Assembly (NCBI RefSeq): GCF_003992725.1
Contig: NZ_RZNF01000002.1
Location: 62,001-126,000 of the forward strand
From: Rhodomicrobium lacus
GTDB lineage: Bacteria > Pseudomonadota > Alphaproteobacteria > Rhizobiales > Rhodomicrobiaceae
Length of the DNA: 64,000 nt
Reading direction: 5' to 3'
Of the stretch, positions 18,347-29,102 are shown one piece after another; the first letter of the stretch is position 1, and each line of letters starts with the position of its first letter. A program made the position numbers and the translations under genes. Under the pieces are notes generated by a model. That model worked only from the letters and a program-made list of their open reading frames with translations, was not told the DNA's origin and did no database searches.

Positions 18347-21316
18347 TTGGTGATCGAAGTGAGACGGGAAAACCTCAACGAAGCGTTCGCGAGGACATCG
18401 TTTCTGCACGGTGCTAACGCGGCCTACATCGAAGACCTCTACGAGCGCTTTCAGGAGAACCCCGGCGCGGTTACCGCAGACTGGCGCGCCTTTTTCACCG
18501 ATCTGAAAGAACGCCGCGACACGGTGGACGCCGAAGCTCTCGGGCCCTCGTGGAAGCCGAAGAACGGGCACAGCGACGAAGACGGCGACCTGCTGAACGC
18601 TCTTGCCGCCGACTGGGGACCGGAAGAGGGGCTTCCGATAAATCGCCGCATTCAGGCGAAGGCTCAGCAGCACGGCGTCGAGATCACCCGCGAGGAAGCG
18701 TTCCGGGCCACGCGCGAAAGCGTGCGCGCGCTCATGCTCATCAGGGCCTATCGCGTCAACGGCCATCTCATCGGCAATCTCGACCCGCTGCACATCTCTC
18801 CTCCCGGCTCGCACCCCGAACTCGATCCGAAGACCTACGGCTTCACCGAAGCCGACCTCGATCACCAGATTTACATCGACAACGTGCTCGGCCTCGAAAC
18901 CGCGAGCCTGCGCCAGATCATCGAGATCCTGAAGCGGACCTATAGCGGGACGATCGGTTTCGAGTTCATGCACATCTCGTCGCCGGAGCAGAAGCTCTGG
19001 ATTCAGGAGCGCATCGAAGGCCCCGACAAGGAAGTCGAGTTTACAGCGCTCGGCAAGCGCGCGATCCTGACGAAGCTCGTTCACGCCGAGGGTTTCGAGC
19101 GCTTCCTCGACAAGAAATATACCGGCACGAAGCGTTTCGGCCTCGAAGGCGGCGAAGCGGCGATCCCCGCGCTCGAACAGATCATCAAGCGCGGCGGCCA
19201 GCTCGGCGTGAAGGAAATCGTGATCGGCATGCCGCATCGCGGGCGCCTCAACGTGCTGACCAATGTGATGGGCAAGCCTTTCCGCGCGCTGTTCCACGAG
19301 TTCAAGGGCGGCTCCGCAAATCCGGAGGACGTCGAAGGCTCGGGCGACGTGAAGTATCACCTTGGCGTGTCCAGCGACCGCGAATTCGATGGCAATTCGG
19401 TGCACCTGTCGCTCACCGCGAATCCGTCGCATCTCGAAATCGTGGACCCGGTCGTGCTCGGCAAGGTGCGCGCGAAGCAGGATCAGCTCGGCGACAAGTC
19501 CCGCACCGAGGTCTTGCCGCTGCTGCTGCATGGCGACGCCGCTTTCGCGGGGCAGGGGGTCGTCGCGGAGTGCTTCGGCCTGTCGGGGCTTAAAGGGCAC
19601 CGCACCGGCGGCTCGATCCATTTCATCGTCAACAATCAGATCGGCTTCACCACGGCGCCGCGCTTCTCGCGCTCTTCGCCCTATCCGTCGGACATCGCGC
19701 GCATGATCGAGGCGCCGATCTTCCACGTGAACGGCGACGACCCCGAGGCCGTGGTCTATTGCGCGCGCGTCGCGACCGAGTTCCGCCAGCGCTTCCACAA
19801 GCCGGTCGTGATCGATATGATCTGCTACCGGCGGCATGGCCATAACGAGGGCGACGAGCCGTCCTTCACGCAGCCGCTCATGTACAAGAAGATCCGCCAG
19901 CAGCCGAGCGTGGTGGCGATCTACTCGAAGCGGCTCGCCGATGAAAACCTCGTCAAGGAGGAAGAGGCCGAGAAGCTGAAGTCCACCTTCTGGGACAAGC
20001 TCGAACAGGAATTCATCGCGTCTGAAAGCTACCGCCCGAACAAGGCCGACTGGCTCGATGGCCGCTGGTCGTCGATCACGCTTCCCGAGGAAGGCCCGCG
20101 TCGCGGCAATACCGGCGTCGATCTCGACACGCTGCGCCGCATCGGCGAGAAGCTCACCGAGGTGCCGAAGGGCTTCACCGCGCACAAGACGATCGAACGC
20201 TTCCTCGCCAACCGCCGCAAGATGATCGAGGACGGCAAGGGCATCGACTGGTCGATGGCGGAGGCGCTCGCCTTCGGCACGCTCCTCGATGAGGGCTATC
20301 CCGTGCGCCTCTCGGGTCAGGACGTGGAACGCGGCACCTTCTCCCAGCGACATGCCGTGCTCACCGATCAGGAGAACGAGGAACAGTTCACGCCGCTGAA
20401 TCACCTCTCCGACAAGCAGTCGCGCATCGAGATCGTGAATTCGATGCTCTCGGAAGAGGCGGTGCTCGGCTTCGAATACGGCTACAGCCTCGCGGAGCCC
20501 AACGCGCTCGTGCTCTGGGAAGCGCAGTTCGGCGATTTCGCGAACGGCGCGCAGGTGGTCATCGACCAGTTTCTCGCGAGCGGCGAGCGCAAATGGCTTC
20601 GCATGTCGGGTCTCGTTCTCCTGCTGCCGCACGGCTATGAAGGCCAGGGGCCCGAACACTCCTCCGCGCGTCTCGAACGCTACCTTCAGCTTTCGGCGGA
20701 GGACAATTGGCAGGTTGCCAATTGCACCACGCCCGCGAACTACTTCCACATCCTGCGCCGCCAGCTTCATCGCAGCTTCAGGAAGCCGCTGATCCTGATG
20801 ACGCCGAAGTCGCTGCTCAGGCACAAGCGCGTGGTTTCCTCGCTCGAAAAGTTCGGTCCCGGAACGACGTTCCACCGCGTGCTCTGGGACAGCGCGCAGG
20901 TCGGCAAGAGCGAGACGGTGAAGCTCGTCCGCGACGAGGATATCAAGCGCGTCGTGCTCTGCACCGGCAAGGTCTACTACGACCTGTTCGAGGAACGCGA
21001 GAGCCGTGGCACCAACGATATCTACCTGATGCGTCTGGAGCAGCTCTACCCGTTCCCGGCGCGTGCGCTCATTCAGGAACTGTCGCGCTTCCCGAACGCC
21101 GAAATCGTCTGGTGTCAGGAAGAGCCGAAGAATCAGGGCGCATGGACATTCGTCGAAAGCAACATCGAGTGGGTGCTCGATCACATCGGCGCGGATACGC
21201 GGCGCCCCCGCTATATCGGGCGGCCTGCCTGCGCATCGACAGCAGCAGGTTTGATGAGCAAGCACACGGCGGAGTTGCACGCGTTCCTCGACGAGGCCCT
21301 GACGGTGCAGGGCTGA
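18347..21316 (+). CDS. sucA: 2-Oxoglutarate dehydrogenase E1 component
   Basis: 989 residues, usual for alphaproteobacterial E1o. N-terminal segment SFLHGANAAYIEDLYERF (E2-binding region), IGMPHRGRLNVLTNVMGKPF, and the thiamine-diphosphate site GDAAFAGQGVVAE ... FIVNNQIGFTT. The C-terminal transketolase-like domain has LLPHGYEGQGPEHSSARLERYLQL. It decarboxylates 2-oxoglutarate and passes the succinyl group to SucB. The start is uncertain: the frame opens with TTG at 18347, and GTG at 18350 or 18359 are alternatives; there is no ATG close to the conserved N-terminus. It is probably co-transcribed with sucB. Confidence 0.97.
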   Translation: MVIEVRRENLNEAFARTSFLHGANAAYIEDLYERFQENPGAVTADWRAFFTDLKERRDTVDAEALGPSWKPKNGHSDEDGDLLNALAADWGPEEGLPINRRIQAKAQQHGVEITREEAFRATRESVRALMLIRAYRVNGHLIGNLDPLHISPPGSHPELDPKTYGFTEADLDHQIYIDNVLGLETASLRQIIEILKRTYSGTIGFEFMHISSPEQKLWIQERIEGPDKEVEFTALGKRAILTKLVHAEGFERFLDKKYTGTKRFGLEGGEAAIPALEQIIKRGGQLGVKEIVIGMPHRGRLNVLTNVMGKPFRALFHEFKGGSANPEDVEGSGDVKYHLGVSSDREFDGNSVHLSLTANPSHLEIVDPVVLGKVRAKQDQLGDKSRTEVLPLLLHGDAAFAGQGVVAECFGLSGLKGHRTGGSIHFIVNNQIGFTTAPRFSRSSPYPSDIARMIEAPIFHVNGDDPEAVVYCARVATEFRQRFHKPVVIDMICYRRHGHNEGDEPSFTQPLMYKKIRQQPSVVAIYSKRLADENLVKEEEAEKLKSTFWDKLEQEFIASESYRPNKADWLDGRWSSITLPEEGPRRGNTGVDLDTLRRIGEKLTEVPKGFTAHKTIERFLANRRKMIEDGKGIDWSMAEALAFGTLLDEGYPVRLSGQDVERGTFSQRHAVLTDQENEEQFTPLNHLSDKQSRIEIVNSMLSEEAVLGFEYGYSLAEPNALVLWEAQFGDFANGAQVVIDQFLASGERKWLRMSGLVLLLPHGYEGQGPEHSSARLERYLQLSAEDNWQVANCTTPANYFHILRRQLHRSFRKPLILMTPKSLLRHKRVVSSLEKFGPGTTFHRVLWDSAQVGKSETVKLVRDEDIKRVVLCTGKVYYDLFEERESRGTNDIYLMRLEQLYPFPARALIQELSRFPNAEIVWCQEEPKNQGAWTFVESNIEWVLDHIGADTRRPRYIGRPACASTAAGLMSKHTAELHAFLDEALTVQG

Positions 21317-21332
21317 GCCGGCGCGCGAGATC

Positions 21333-21364
21333 GATCCGCGAGCGGTACGAAGCCTTCGCGGATC
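21333..21364. repeat. Stem-loop in the sucA-sucB gap
   Basis: A 9-bp perfect inverted repeat GATCCGCGA / TCGCGGATC with a 14-nt loop, just after the sucA stop in the 264-bp gap before sucB. There is no T-run, so it is more likely an mRNA-processing or stability hairpin than a terminator. The rest of the gap holds nothing recognisable. Confidence 0.4.
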
Positions 21365-21580
21365 GGGTCCGATATCGACGGGGGCGCCGCTTGCGGCTTC
21401 GAGCCGGGCGCCTCTGGAGCCTTGCGAGCGGCATCGCTCGGCAGGGACAAAACAGGACATGAGGGCGCGACCGCCTTTCAATCGAGGGGTGGCCACGGTC
21501 TGTTTTCAGGGGGCTTCCGGGCGCTTCGGGGCTCGGAGCGGCAATAGGGCCTCGGCGCGAGGCTGTTGAAGGATTAGTGC

Positions 21581-22867
21581 ATGACCACGGAAATCGTCGT
21601 TCCCACTCTTGGCGAGTCAGTCACAGAAGCGACCATCGGCCGATGGTTCAAGAAGCCGGGCGACGCCGTGAAGGCCGATGAGGCTCTGGCCGAGCTTGAG
21701 ACCGACAAGGTCACGCTCGAAGTGAACGCGCCCGCGGCCGGTGTCATCGCCGAAATTCTGGTGAAGGAGGGTGAAACCGTCGGCGTCGGCGCTCTCCTCG
21801 GCACGATTGCGGAAGGTGCCGGTGCTGCCGCGAACGGGGTTTCCAAGGCCGCCGAGAAGCCTGTTCAGGCCCCTGTCGCTTCCGCCGCTCAAGCTGCCAC
21901 CCCCAGCCCTGCTCAGACCGCTTCGCCCCGCTCGCCGAACGTCGACGTGCTTGCGCCGTCCGTCCGCCGTATCGCAGAGGAAACAGGCATCAATCCCGCA
22001 ACGGTTTCGGGAACGGGCAAGGACGGTCGCGTGACCAAAGGCGACATGCTCTCCGTGATCGAAGGCGGGGCTGCCTCCACCCAGCCGTCGGCCGCGCCAG
22101 CCGCTTTCTTCGAAAAGATCGCCGCGCCGGCCCCTGCTCCCCGTCCCGCCGCGCCGCGCACACTCGAAGCGCGCGAGGAACGCGTGCGTATGACGAAGCT
22201 TCGCCAGACCATCGCTCGCCGTCTGAAGGAGGCCCAGAACACCGCCGCCATGCTCACCACCTTCAACGAGGTGGATATGTCGACGATCATGGACCTGCGC
22301 AACCGCTACAAGACGATTTTCGAGAAGAAGCACGGTACGAAGCTCGGCTTCATGGGTTTCTTCGTGAAGGCGGTGCTGCATGCTCTGCACGACGTCCCGA
22401 GCGTGAACGCGGAGATCGACGGCGACGACATCATTTACAAGAATTTCTATCACATCGGCATCGCGGTCGGGACGGATCGCGGCCTGGTGGTGCCGGTCGT
22501 GCGCGACGCGGACCAGAAGTCCATCGCCGACATCGAGAAGGAGATCGCGGGCTTTGGCCTGAAGGCGCGCGACGGCAAGCTCAGCCTTGAAGAAATGCAG
22601 GGCGGCACCTTCACCATCTCGAACGGCGGTGTCTATGGCTCGCTCATGTCGACGCCGATCCTGAACGCGCCGCAATCGGGCATTCTCGGCATGCACAAGA
22701 TCCAGGAACGGCCCGTGGTCGTAAACGGCAAGATCGAGATCCGCCCGATGATGTACCTCGCGCTGTCCTACGATCACCGGCTCGTCGACGGCAAGGAGGC
22801 CGTGACCTTCCTCGTGCATGTGAAGGACGCGCTGGAAGATCCGCAGCGTCTCATTCTCGACCTTTAG
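21581..22867 (+). CDS. sucB: Dihydrolipoamide succinyltransferase (E2o)
   Basis: 428 residues. One lipoyl domain (1-77) with the lipoylated Lys43 in [11 protein letters not shown]. An Ala/Pro linker (80-122). A peripheral E1/E3-binding domain (about 125-160; [28 protein letters not shown]). A second linker, then the catalytic domain (about 200-428) with the active-site DHRLVDG (His399, Asp403). It carries succinyl groups from SucA to CoA. The single lipoyl domain is standard for E2o. It is followed by lpd 128 bp on. Confidence 0.98.
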   Translation: MTTEIVVPTLGESVTEATIGRWFKKPGDAVKADEALAELETDKVTLEVNAPAAGVIAEILVKEGETVGVGALLGTIAEGAGAAANGVSKAAEKPVQAPVASAAQAATPSPAQTASPRSPNVDVLAPSVRRIAEETGINPATVSGTGKDGRVTKGDMLSVIEGGAASTQPSAAPAAFFEKIAAPAPAPRPAAPRTLEAREERVRMTKLRQTIARRLKEAQNTAAMLTTFNEVDMSTIMDLRNRYKTIFEKKHGTKLGFMGFFVKAVLHALHDVPSVNAEIDGDDIIYKNFYHIGIAVGTDRGLVVPVVRDADQKSIADIEKEIAGFGLKARDGKLSLEEMQGGTFTISNGGVYGSLMSTPILNAPQSGILGMHKIQERPVVVNGKIEIRPMMYLALSYDHRLVDGKEAVTFLVHVKDALEDPQRLILDL

Positions 22868-22995
22868 AGCGCCGGGATCGGCGCGCGGGCTCTTCTTCGC
22901 GCCGATGGCGTTTCGCAACGCCTCGCGCCTGAGGCGCGGGTAATCGGCGACACACATTGCGGGCGGCACATGCCCGGCGACCTATGGAGACACGC

Positions 22996-24405
22996 ATGGC
23001 TGATGCGTATGACCTTATCGTTATCGGAAGCGGCCCCGGCGGCTATGTCTGCGCCATCCGCGCGGCACAGCTCGGGCTCAAGACCGCGATCGTGGAAAAG
23101 AACCCGACCTTCGGCGGCACTTGCCTCAATGTCGGCTGTATCCCCTCGAAGGCGCTGCTGCACGCGTCCGAGCTTTACGAGGAGGCGGGCCACGGCTTTG
23201 CGGCCATGGGCATCAAGGTGAGGCCTGAACTCGATCTCGCGGCGATGATGAAATACAAGGCCGAGGGTATCGAGGGTAACGTCAAGGGCGTCGAATATCT
23301 CCTGAAGAAGAACAAGATCGCCACATATCGCGGTACGGGCCGCGTTGCGGGCGCGGGCAAGGTTGCGGTTACGGCGGCCGACGGTTCGGTCGAAACGCTC
23401 GCGACGAAGGCCATCGTCATTGCCACCGGCTCCGATATCGTGCGGTTGCCCGGCATCGAGATCGACGAGAAGCGCGTCGTCTCCTCCACCGGCGCTCTCG
23501 ACCTCGATACGGTTCCCGAGCATCTCGTCGTCATCGGCGGGGGCGTGATCGGCCTCGAACTGGGGTCTGTCTGGCGCAGGCTCGGCGCTAAGGTGACGGT
23601 CGTCGAATTCCTCGACCGCATCCTGCCCGGCATGGACAATGAGGTGGTCAAGAGCTTTCAGCGCATCCTCGAAAAGCAGGGCGTGGCCTTCCGAGTCAGC
23701 CAGAAGGTGACGGGCGTCAAGGCGAACGGCAAAGGCCCGCTCAAGGTGGCGGTCGCGCCGGCTTCAGGCGATGGCGCGGCGGAGGAGTTCGAGGCGAGCC
23801 ACGTGCTCGTCGCCGTCGGTCGCGTGCCCTACACCGAAGGGCTCGGTCTCGAAGAAGCGGGCGTGGCCATCGACAACAAGCGCCGCATCGTCGTCGACGA
23901 TCATTTCCAGACGAACGTTCCCGGCATCTATGCCATCGGCGACGTGATCCGCGGGCCCATGCTCGCGCACAAGGCGGAGGACGAGGGCGTTGCCGTCGCC
24001 GAAAACCTCGCGGGCAAGGCCGGTCATGTGAATTACGGCGTCATCCCGGGTGTGATCTATACCTATCCCGAGGTTGCGAGCGTCGGGAAGACGGAAGAGA
24101 GCCTGAAGGCGGCAGGCGTCGAATACACAGTCGGCAAATTCCCGTTCACGGCGAACGGTCGCGCCAAGGTGAACCGGCAGACCGAAGGTTTCGTCAAGAT
24201 TTTGGCGAACGCGAAGACGGACCGCGTGCTCGGCGTGCATATCCTCGGACCCGACGCGGGCAACATGATCGCGGAAGCGGCGGTGCTCATGGAGTTTGGC
24301 GGCTCGGCGGAAGATCTGGCTCGCACCTGCCACGCGCATCCGACTTTGCCGGAAGCGGTGAAGGAAGCCGCGCTCGCCGTCGGCAAGCGGGCGTTACACA
24401 TCTGA
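22996..24405 (+). CDS. lpd: Dihydrolipoyl dehydrogenase (E3)
   Basis: 469 residues from ATG 22996, chosen because GGAG lies 6 bp upstream and [17 protein letters not shown] is the family start; upstream in-frame ATGs give poor N-termini. FAD motif GSGPGG (11-16), redox disulfide Cys43/Cys48 in [16 protein letters not shown] motif [13 protein letters not shown], second FAD motif ...[20 protein letters not shown], and active-site His448/Glu453 in HPTLPEA. It reoxidises lipoamide for the 2-oxoglutarate complex made by sucA and sucB just upstream, and possibly for other 2-oxoacid complexes. Confidence 0.98.
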   Translation: MADAYDLIVIGSGPGGYVCAIRAAQLGLKTAIVEKNPTFGGTCLNVGCIPSKALLHASELYEEAGHGFAAMGIKVRPELDLAAMMKYKAEGIEGNVKGVEYLLKKNKIATYRGTGRVAGAGKVAVTAADGSVETLATKAIVIATGSDIVRLPGIEIDEKRVVSSTGALDLDTVPEHLVVIGGGVIGLELGSVWRRLGAKVTVVEFLDRILPGMDNEVVKSFQRILEKQGVAFRVSQKVTGVKANGKGPLKVAVAPASGDGAAEEFEASHVLVAVGRVPYTEGLGLEEAGVAIDNKRRIVVDDHFQTNVPGIYAIGDVIRGPMLAHKAEDEGVAVAENLAGKAGHVNYGVIPGVIYTYPEVASVGKTEESLKAAGVEYTVGKFPFTANGRAKVNRQTEGFVKILANAKTDRVLGVHILGPDAGNMIAEAAVLMEFGGSAEDLARTCHAHPTLPEAVKEAALAVGKRALHI

Positions 24406-24841
24406 GAAGCATAACTCCGGCGCTAGCGGGGACGTGGGAACGGAGGCGAGTTTTCCCGGAACCCGATCCTCGTCTTGTCGTCGGGCGGGTCGAGAAGCCC
24501 CATGTGTCGTGCGTCGATTCGCGTCTTAATCGAGACACGTTGCCGCTCGGGCTTCCGCCGGCCAGCATGCTGCAAGATCCGCGTGGCAGGTTTCATGTGT
24601 GGCGCATCGATGGCCGCTCACAAGAATTTTGGCGTTGACACTCCCGGCTTTTCGCGAGGTCACCTTTTGATCGCCTTTCGCTTTTATGCCCGGCTTGCCG
24701 CGCGTACGCTCGTCGGCGCCGATGGCGTGAAGCCGGGATCGCGTCATTGGAAGCGTAAAGCGGCGTACCCGGGGATCGCCGCCGAGTCCACAAGCAAGAG
24801 GATGCCAACCGCGCCGACGCGGGACGGATCGAGGAAGACGG
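24406..24841. other. Intergenic region, nothing recognised (436 bp)
   Basis: Lies between lpd and the secreted hypothetical gene. A plus-strand frame running from 24475 continues out of frame through the next gene and is not considered real. A GAGGAAG ribosome-binding site at the end belongs to the gene at 24842. No promoter or hairpin stood out. Confidence 0.45.
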
Positions 24842-25390
24842 ATGAGATTTCGCTTTGCGTTCTGGCTCGCTTCCCTGTTGGCTGTCGCCGGGACGATGCC
24901 CCTGTCACAAGCTGTCATCGCGCAAGGCTTCGGCCAGCCGACGCGGGCCCCGACCAATATCCTGGGCCGCAACTATCCCGGCAAGATCGTCAAGATCGAG
25001 GTCGACAGCATCACCGTCAATCTGCGCGAGGGTGGCCCGCAAACGGTGCCTTACTCCGACATCTGGCGACTTAGACGCTCGTTTGCGTCCGATGAGCCGA
25101 ACGGCTCGTCTATCGTGGATTTCGGCAACAACCGCATCTTCATCGCAACCCCGTTCGATGGACTTGTCGCCGAAGTGAGCAAGAAGTTGCCGCTTACGAA
25201 GTTTACCGCTCCCAACGGCGATACGATCTACCTCGTATCGAACAAGGTGACCGACGTGAGCCGCGCGATTCCGGGCCTCCACAATCCCGCAAGCAACACC
25301 GTGATCGGCATGCGCAATGGCTCGCAGCAGGTGCTTGAAACGATTGCGGATACGAAGAAGTTCATCGCGGCGGCTAGCGTTCAGAGATAA
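24842..25390 (+). CDS. Secreted hypothetical protein
   Basis: 182 residues with a signal peptide (about 1-28, RFAFWLASLLAVAGTMPLSQAVIAQ) and a good GAGGAAG ribosome-binding site. The mature part is beta-rich with short repeats of a V.I.V..ITV...G style (GKIVKIEVDSITVNLREGG; FGNNRIFIATPFDGLVAEV; NGDTIYLVSNKVTDV), no Cys and no recognisable domain. The conserved-looking codon use supports a real gene. It is monocistronic between lpd and the sugar kinase. Function unknown. Confidence 0.65.
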   Translation: MRFRFAFWLASLLAVAGTMPLSQAVIAQGFGQPTRAPTNILGRNYPGKIVKIEVDSITVNLREGGPQTVPYSDIWRLRRSFASDEPNGSSIVDFGNNRIFIATPFDGLVAEVSKKLPLTKFTAPNGDTIYLVSNKVTDVSRAIPGLHNPASNTVIGMRNGSQQVLETIADTKKFIAAASVQR

Positions 25391-25523
25391 ACTCGCAGGG
25401 TTCAGGCATTGCGCCTGCTGGCGTCGAGCCGTAACCATCCCGCGAAAGCTGTCGGTATCGCGGCGGACACGCCGCGTCAGCCAGTTTGCTGCTGCCGCGT
25501 AGTTTGCAGCGAGGGAGCCTGTC

Positions 25524-26441
25524 ATGTGGCGCGTCGGGGTGGATCTGGGGGGCACGAAGATCGAGGCGCTGGCCCTGTCACCTGCGGGCGAGGAGCGCGC
25601 GCGGTTGCGCATTGCGACGCCGCGCGGCGATTACGAGGGTACGCTCGATGCAATTGCAGCGCTCGTCGCGCGCTGCGTCGACGGCCTGCCGGCTGACGAC
25701 ATTGCGGGCGTGGGCGTCGGCATTCCCGGCAGCCTTTCGCCCACGACCGGCCTCGTCCGCAACGCCAATTCGACCTGGCTCAACGGGAAGCCTCTGCATC
25801 GCGATCTTCAGGCCCGTCTGCCGTGGCCCTGTGTCGTCGAAAATGACGCGAACTGCTTCGCCCTCTCCGAGGCGGCGGACGGCGCGGGCGCGGGCTATGG
25901 CACCGTTTTCGGCGTGATCATCGGCACAGGTGTCGGCGGGGGAATCGTGATCGGCGGTCGTTCGCATCTGGGATTGAATGCGCTTGGCGGGGAGTGGGGG
26001 CACAACGCGCTTCCCTGGCCGGATGCCGATGAATGGCCCGGCGAGTCCTGCTATTGCGGCAAGCGCGGCTGTATCGAGACATTCCTGTGCGGCCCCGCGC
26101 TCCAGCGCCAATATGCGGCGCTTTCGGGTGAAAACGTCGATGCCAGGACCATTTCGGAGCGAGCGGAGGTGGGCGAAGCGGCGGCCAGCGCGGCGCTCGC
26201 AGCCTATTCGCGGAGACTGGCGAAGGCACTCGCCTCGGTTGTGAACATCCTCGATCCCGACGTCATCGTGTTTGGTGGAGGGATATCCAACATCGACGCG
26301 GTTATTTGCCGCGCCGCGCGCGATTTACCCGATTGGGTCTTTTCCGACAGTTTCGCCACACCATTGCTGAAGAATCGCTGGGGAGATTCCAGCGGTGTAA
26401 GAGGCGCAGCTTGCTTAATATACTCGGGTAACGCCGTATAG
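25524..26441 (+). CDS. mak: ROK-family sugar kinase, fructokinase (Mak) type
   Basis: 305 residues. ATP-binding VDLGGTKIEALAL (6-18), GIPGSLSPTTGLVRNANSTWLNG, catalytic-region ENDANCFALSEAADGAGAG, the ROK zinc motif GEWGHNALPW ... CYCGKRGCIET, and the end NILDPDVIVFGGGISN and GDSSGVRGAA. These segments match E. coli Mak (fructokinase/manno-kinase) closely, better than NagK or Glk. It phosphorylates fructose, perhaps mannose, to feed glycolysis. It is a single gene with no transporter beside it. Substrate is inferred from similarity. Confidence 0.85.
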   Translation: MWRVGVDLGGTKIEALALSPAGEERARLRIATPRGDYEGTLDAIAALVARCVDGLPADDIAGVGVGIPGSLSPTTGLVRNANSTWLNGKPLHRDLQARLPWPCVVENDANCFALSEAADGAGAGYGTVFGVIIGTGVGGGIVIGGRSHLGLNALGGEWGHNALPWPDADEWPGESCYCGKRGCIETFLCGPALQRQYAALSGENVDARTISERAEVGEAAASAALAAYSRRLAKALASVVNILDPDVIVFGGGISNIDAVICRAARDLPDWVFSDSFATPLLKNRWGDSSGVRGAACLIYSGNAV

Positions 26442-26458
26442 ATACGATGTTACCCGAG
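26423..26458 (+). terminator. Stem-loop spanning the mak stop, putative terminator
   Basis: A perfect 10-bp inverted repeat CTCGGGTAAC / GTTACCCGAG starts within the last codons of the kinase gene and encloses a smaller CGTAT/ATACG stem. A short T-rich run follows at 26462-26468. The stop codon lies in the loop side. Confidence 0.5.
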
Positions 26459-26799
26459 CAGTATTTCTTCAAAACGGAACGTTATTACAGGTTGGTGCTT
26501 ACAAACCAAGTATGCCCGATAGATAACGCGCGGGCCAATGGAAGGCATCACCTGTTCGGATGAAAATTGGCATAGGCGGCTATGTTTGCTCGCTATTGTT
26601 GCATTGCGGTTACATACGGAAAAGGTGATTTGTCGCAGGCGCACAGTGTGCAGGTGCGTTTTTGATTGCTTCGTTGCGGTGTTGCGACAGCCGGTTTCGG
26701 TTCCCTGCCGATGGGAGGCAGGGCGATCGCCCAGGCGGGCTTGGGCTGTCGCGCAAGGAGGGACGCAGTCGGTCCGGCGCGCCGTTCAAACTTCAGTCG
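26459..26799. other. Intergenic region between convergent genes (341 bp)
   Basis: Between mak (plus) and nnr (minus). The stretch 26460-26660 is visibly more AT-rich than its surroundings, but no protein, RNA or repeat is recognised in it. A 64-residue minus-strand frame (26450-26644) has no support. Confidence 0.4.
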
Positions 26800-28293
26800 T
26801 CAGGAAAAGATCTTCCCGCGCTTGTCGAGGCGTTGCAGCACGGCCGGAGTGACTTCGGTCAAATCCTCGGCGATGAGCCCCGGACCGTAAGTCGTCGCAA
26901 GCTCGCCATGGATCCAGACCGCAGCAGAAGCCGCGTCGAAGGCTGCCATTCCTTGCGCGAGAAGGCCGGTAACAAGGCCCGCGAGAACATCGCCGGAGCC
27001 CGCCGTCGCGAGCCATGGCGGTGCGTTCTCGCTGATCGCGGCCAGCCCGTCCGGCGCGGCTACCACGGTGTCGGCGCCTTTCAGGATGATGACGGCGCCC
27101 GAAAGCTCGGCAGCGCGACGCGCCCGTTCGAGCTTCGACACCTCGCCTTCCAGCTCCGGGAAGACCCTGCGGAACTCGCCCTCGTGCGGCGTCATGATCG
27201 TTGGCACCGGGCGTGCCTTGATGGTGTTGAAGAGTTCGACCGGCGAGTCTTCAAATGCCGTGATGCCCTCCGCGTCGAGGACGGCGACCGCGTCGCTCGC
27301 CAGCACGCTGAGAACGAGATCTCGCACCTCGGGGTCGCGTCCGGCGCCGGGGCCGATCAGCGTCGAGCGGATGCGAGGGTCGGAAAGATAGTCGAGAAGC
27401 CCCGCCGCACCGTCGAACGGAGCCACCATGATCGCGGTGAGCTGGGCGGCATTGATGTAGAAGGCAGCTTTCGACGTAGCCACGGTGACGAGCCCCGCGC
27501 CTGATCGCAGCGCGGCGCGCGCCGCCAGCCGCGCGGCGCCCGTGCTCTCCATCGGGCCTGAAACCACGACAGCGTGTCCGCGATCGTACTTGTGCCCGTC
27601 GAGGCGGAGCCTCGGATAATAGCGAAGCCAGAAATCGGGGTCGTTCACGAAAGTTCGCGGCGCGATGTCACCCAGCACCGATGACGGGATGCCGATATCG
27701 ACGGCTCGCACATCCCCGCAATAAAGGCGTCCGGGCAGCAGCACGTGTCCGGTCTTGCGCCGGAAGAATGTAACTGTCGCGGCGGCTTTGAACGCGATGC
27801 CCCGCACGCTGCCGCGTGTCGCGTCGATGCCGGTCGGCACGTCCACGGAAACCACCGGCAGCTTGCGCGCCGTCACTTCCTCTATGATCTGTGCAACGGC
27901 GCCGCCGATGTCGTCGCGAAGCCCGGTGCCGAAAATCGCATCCACGATAATCTGCGCGCCTTCGAGGGACTGAAGCGACAAGGGCTCGATGGCCTCATCC
28001 CAGCGCCTGGCCATCTCCTTCGGATCGCGGTGCAGTTCCTCCTGCTTGCCGAGAAGGGCAAGCCGGACCTGATAGCCGCGCTCGCGCAGATAGCGTGCGC
28101 AGACGAACCCGTCGCCGCCATTGTTGCCCGGACCGCACAGCACGGTAACGCGGCTGCCTCGCGGGTAGCGGCGCACCACCTCCTCCGCGACCGCGCGGCC
28201 CGCGTTCTCCATCATGGTGAGCGTGGACGTCCCGGCCTCGGCAGCAAGTTGCTCGGCACGGGCCATTTCTTCGGAGGTCAGAAGTTCAAGCAA
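26800..28293 (-). CDS. nnr: Bifunctional NAD(P)H-hydrate epimerase / ADP-dependent dehydratase
   Basis: About 497 residues. The start is placed at TTG 28293 (LLELLTSEEMARAEQLA), because homologues begin just before ELLT and the preceding in-frame sequence is not conserved; no ATG is available before Met at residue 10. N-terminal epimerase domain (1-215) with VTVLCGPGNNGGDGFVCAR and DAIFGTGL. C-terminal dehydratase domain (about 225-490) with GHKYDRGHAVVVSG, LIGPGAG, MTPHEGEFRR, LKGADTVVAAP and the catalytic ATAGSGDVLAGLVTGLLAQG. It repairs hydrated NAD(P)H (NAD(P)HX) in the cytoplasm. It is divergent from glnB. Confidence 0.93.
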   Translation of the reverse strand: MLELLTSEEMARAEQLAAEAGTSTLTMMENAGRAVAEEVVRRYPRGSRVTVLCGPGNNGGDGFVCARYLRERGYQVRLALLGKQEELHRDPKEMARRWDEAIEPLSLQSLEGAQIIVDAIFGTGLRDDIGGAVAQIIEEVTARKLPVVSVDVPTGIDATRGSVRGIAFKAAATVTFFRRKTGHVLLPGRLYCGDVRAVDIGIPSSVLGDIAPRTFVNDPDFWLRYYPRLRLDGHKYDRGHAVVVSGPMESTGAARLAARAALRSGAGLVTVATSKAAFYINAAQLTAIMVAPFDGAAGLLDYLSDPRIRSTLIGPGAGRDPEVRDLVLSVLASDAVAVLDAEGITAFEDSPVELFNTIKARPVPTIMTPHEGEFRRVFPELEGEVSKLERARRAAELSGAVIILKGADTVVAAPDGLAAISENAPPWLATAGSGDVLAGLVTGLLAQGMAAFDAASAAVWIHGELATTYGPGLIAEDLTEVTPAVLQRLDKRGKIFS

Positions 28294-28586
28294 GGCGAGC
28301 CTGCGATTGCGAGGTTTTACACGGTTACCATTAGAGGGACTTGTCGGGCGAATGTAGCGAAAATTTGCGCATGGCGAAAGAAAAGCGATGCGCGGCGGGC
28401 GCTGCTGGTAAACCGCCTGGTTCCACTTCGACGCGAGATCCGACAGCTTTCCTGAGCACAGATGCCCCCGCGCCCCATTGCCGCGCGCAATCGGAATGCC
28501 TTCTGCGCAATTTTCGAGCAATGCGCCTGCTTTTTTGGCAGAATGGACTTGTTTCGCAGGTCTTAACCTTTGTTGTCAAAGAGTGA

Positions 28587-28997
<411 letters not shown>

Positions 28998-29102
28998 CCT
29001 GCTGACCTGCCTCATCAAACCAATAATATCCGAGACCACACCCTTCCATCCGGCGCAGAAGCGCTGATAACCATCTCACGGCTAACAGGACGAGGGAGTT
29101 AC

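Noticed and set aside
18317..21496. 1059-residue minus-strand frame opposite sucA
   Set aside because: Shadow of the third-position GC bias of sucA; no domain seen.
24475..25074. 199-residue plus-strand frame overlapping the secreted hypothetical gene
   Set aside because: Out of frame with the signal-peptide protein at 24842, which has the better ribosome-binding site and codon use.
28477..28491. ATTGC-CGCGC-GCAAT dyad upstream of the sigma-54 promoter as an NtrC site
   Set aside because: Spacing between TTGC and GCAA halves is too short for the NtrC consensus.
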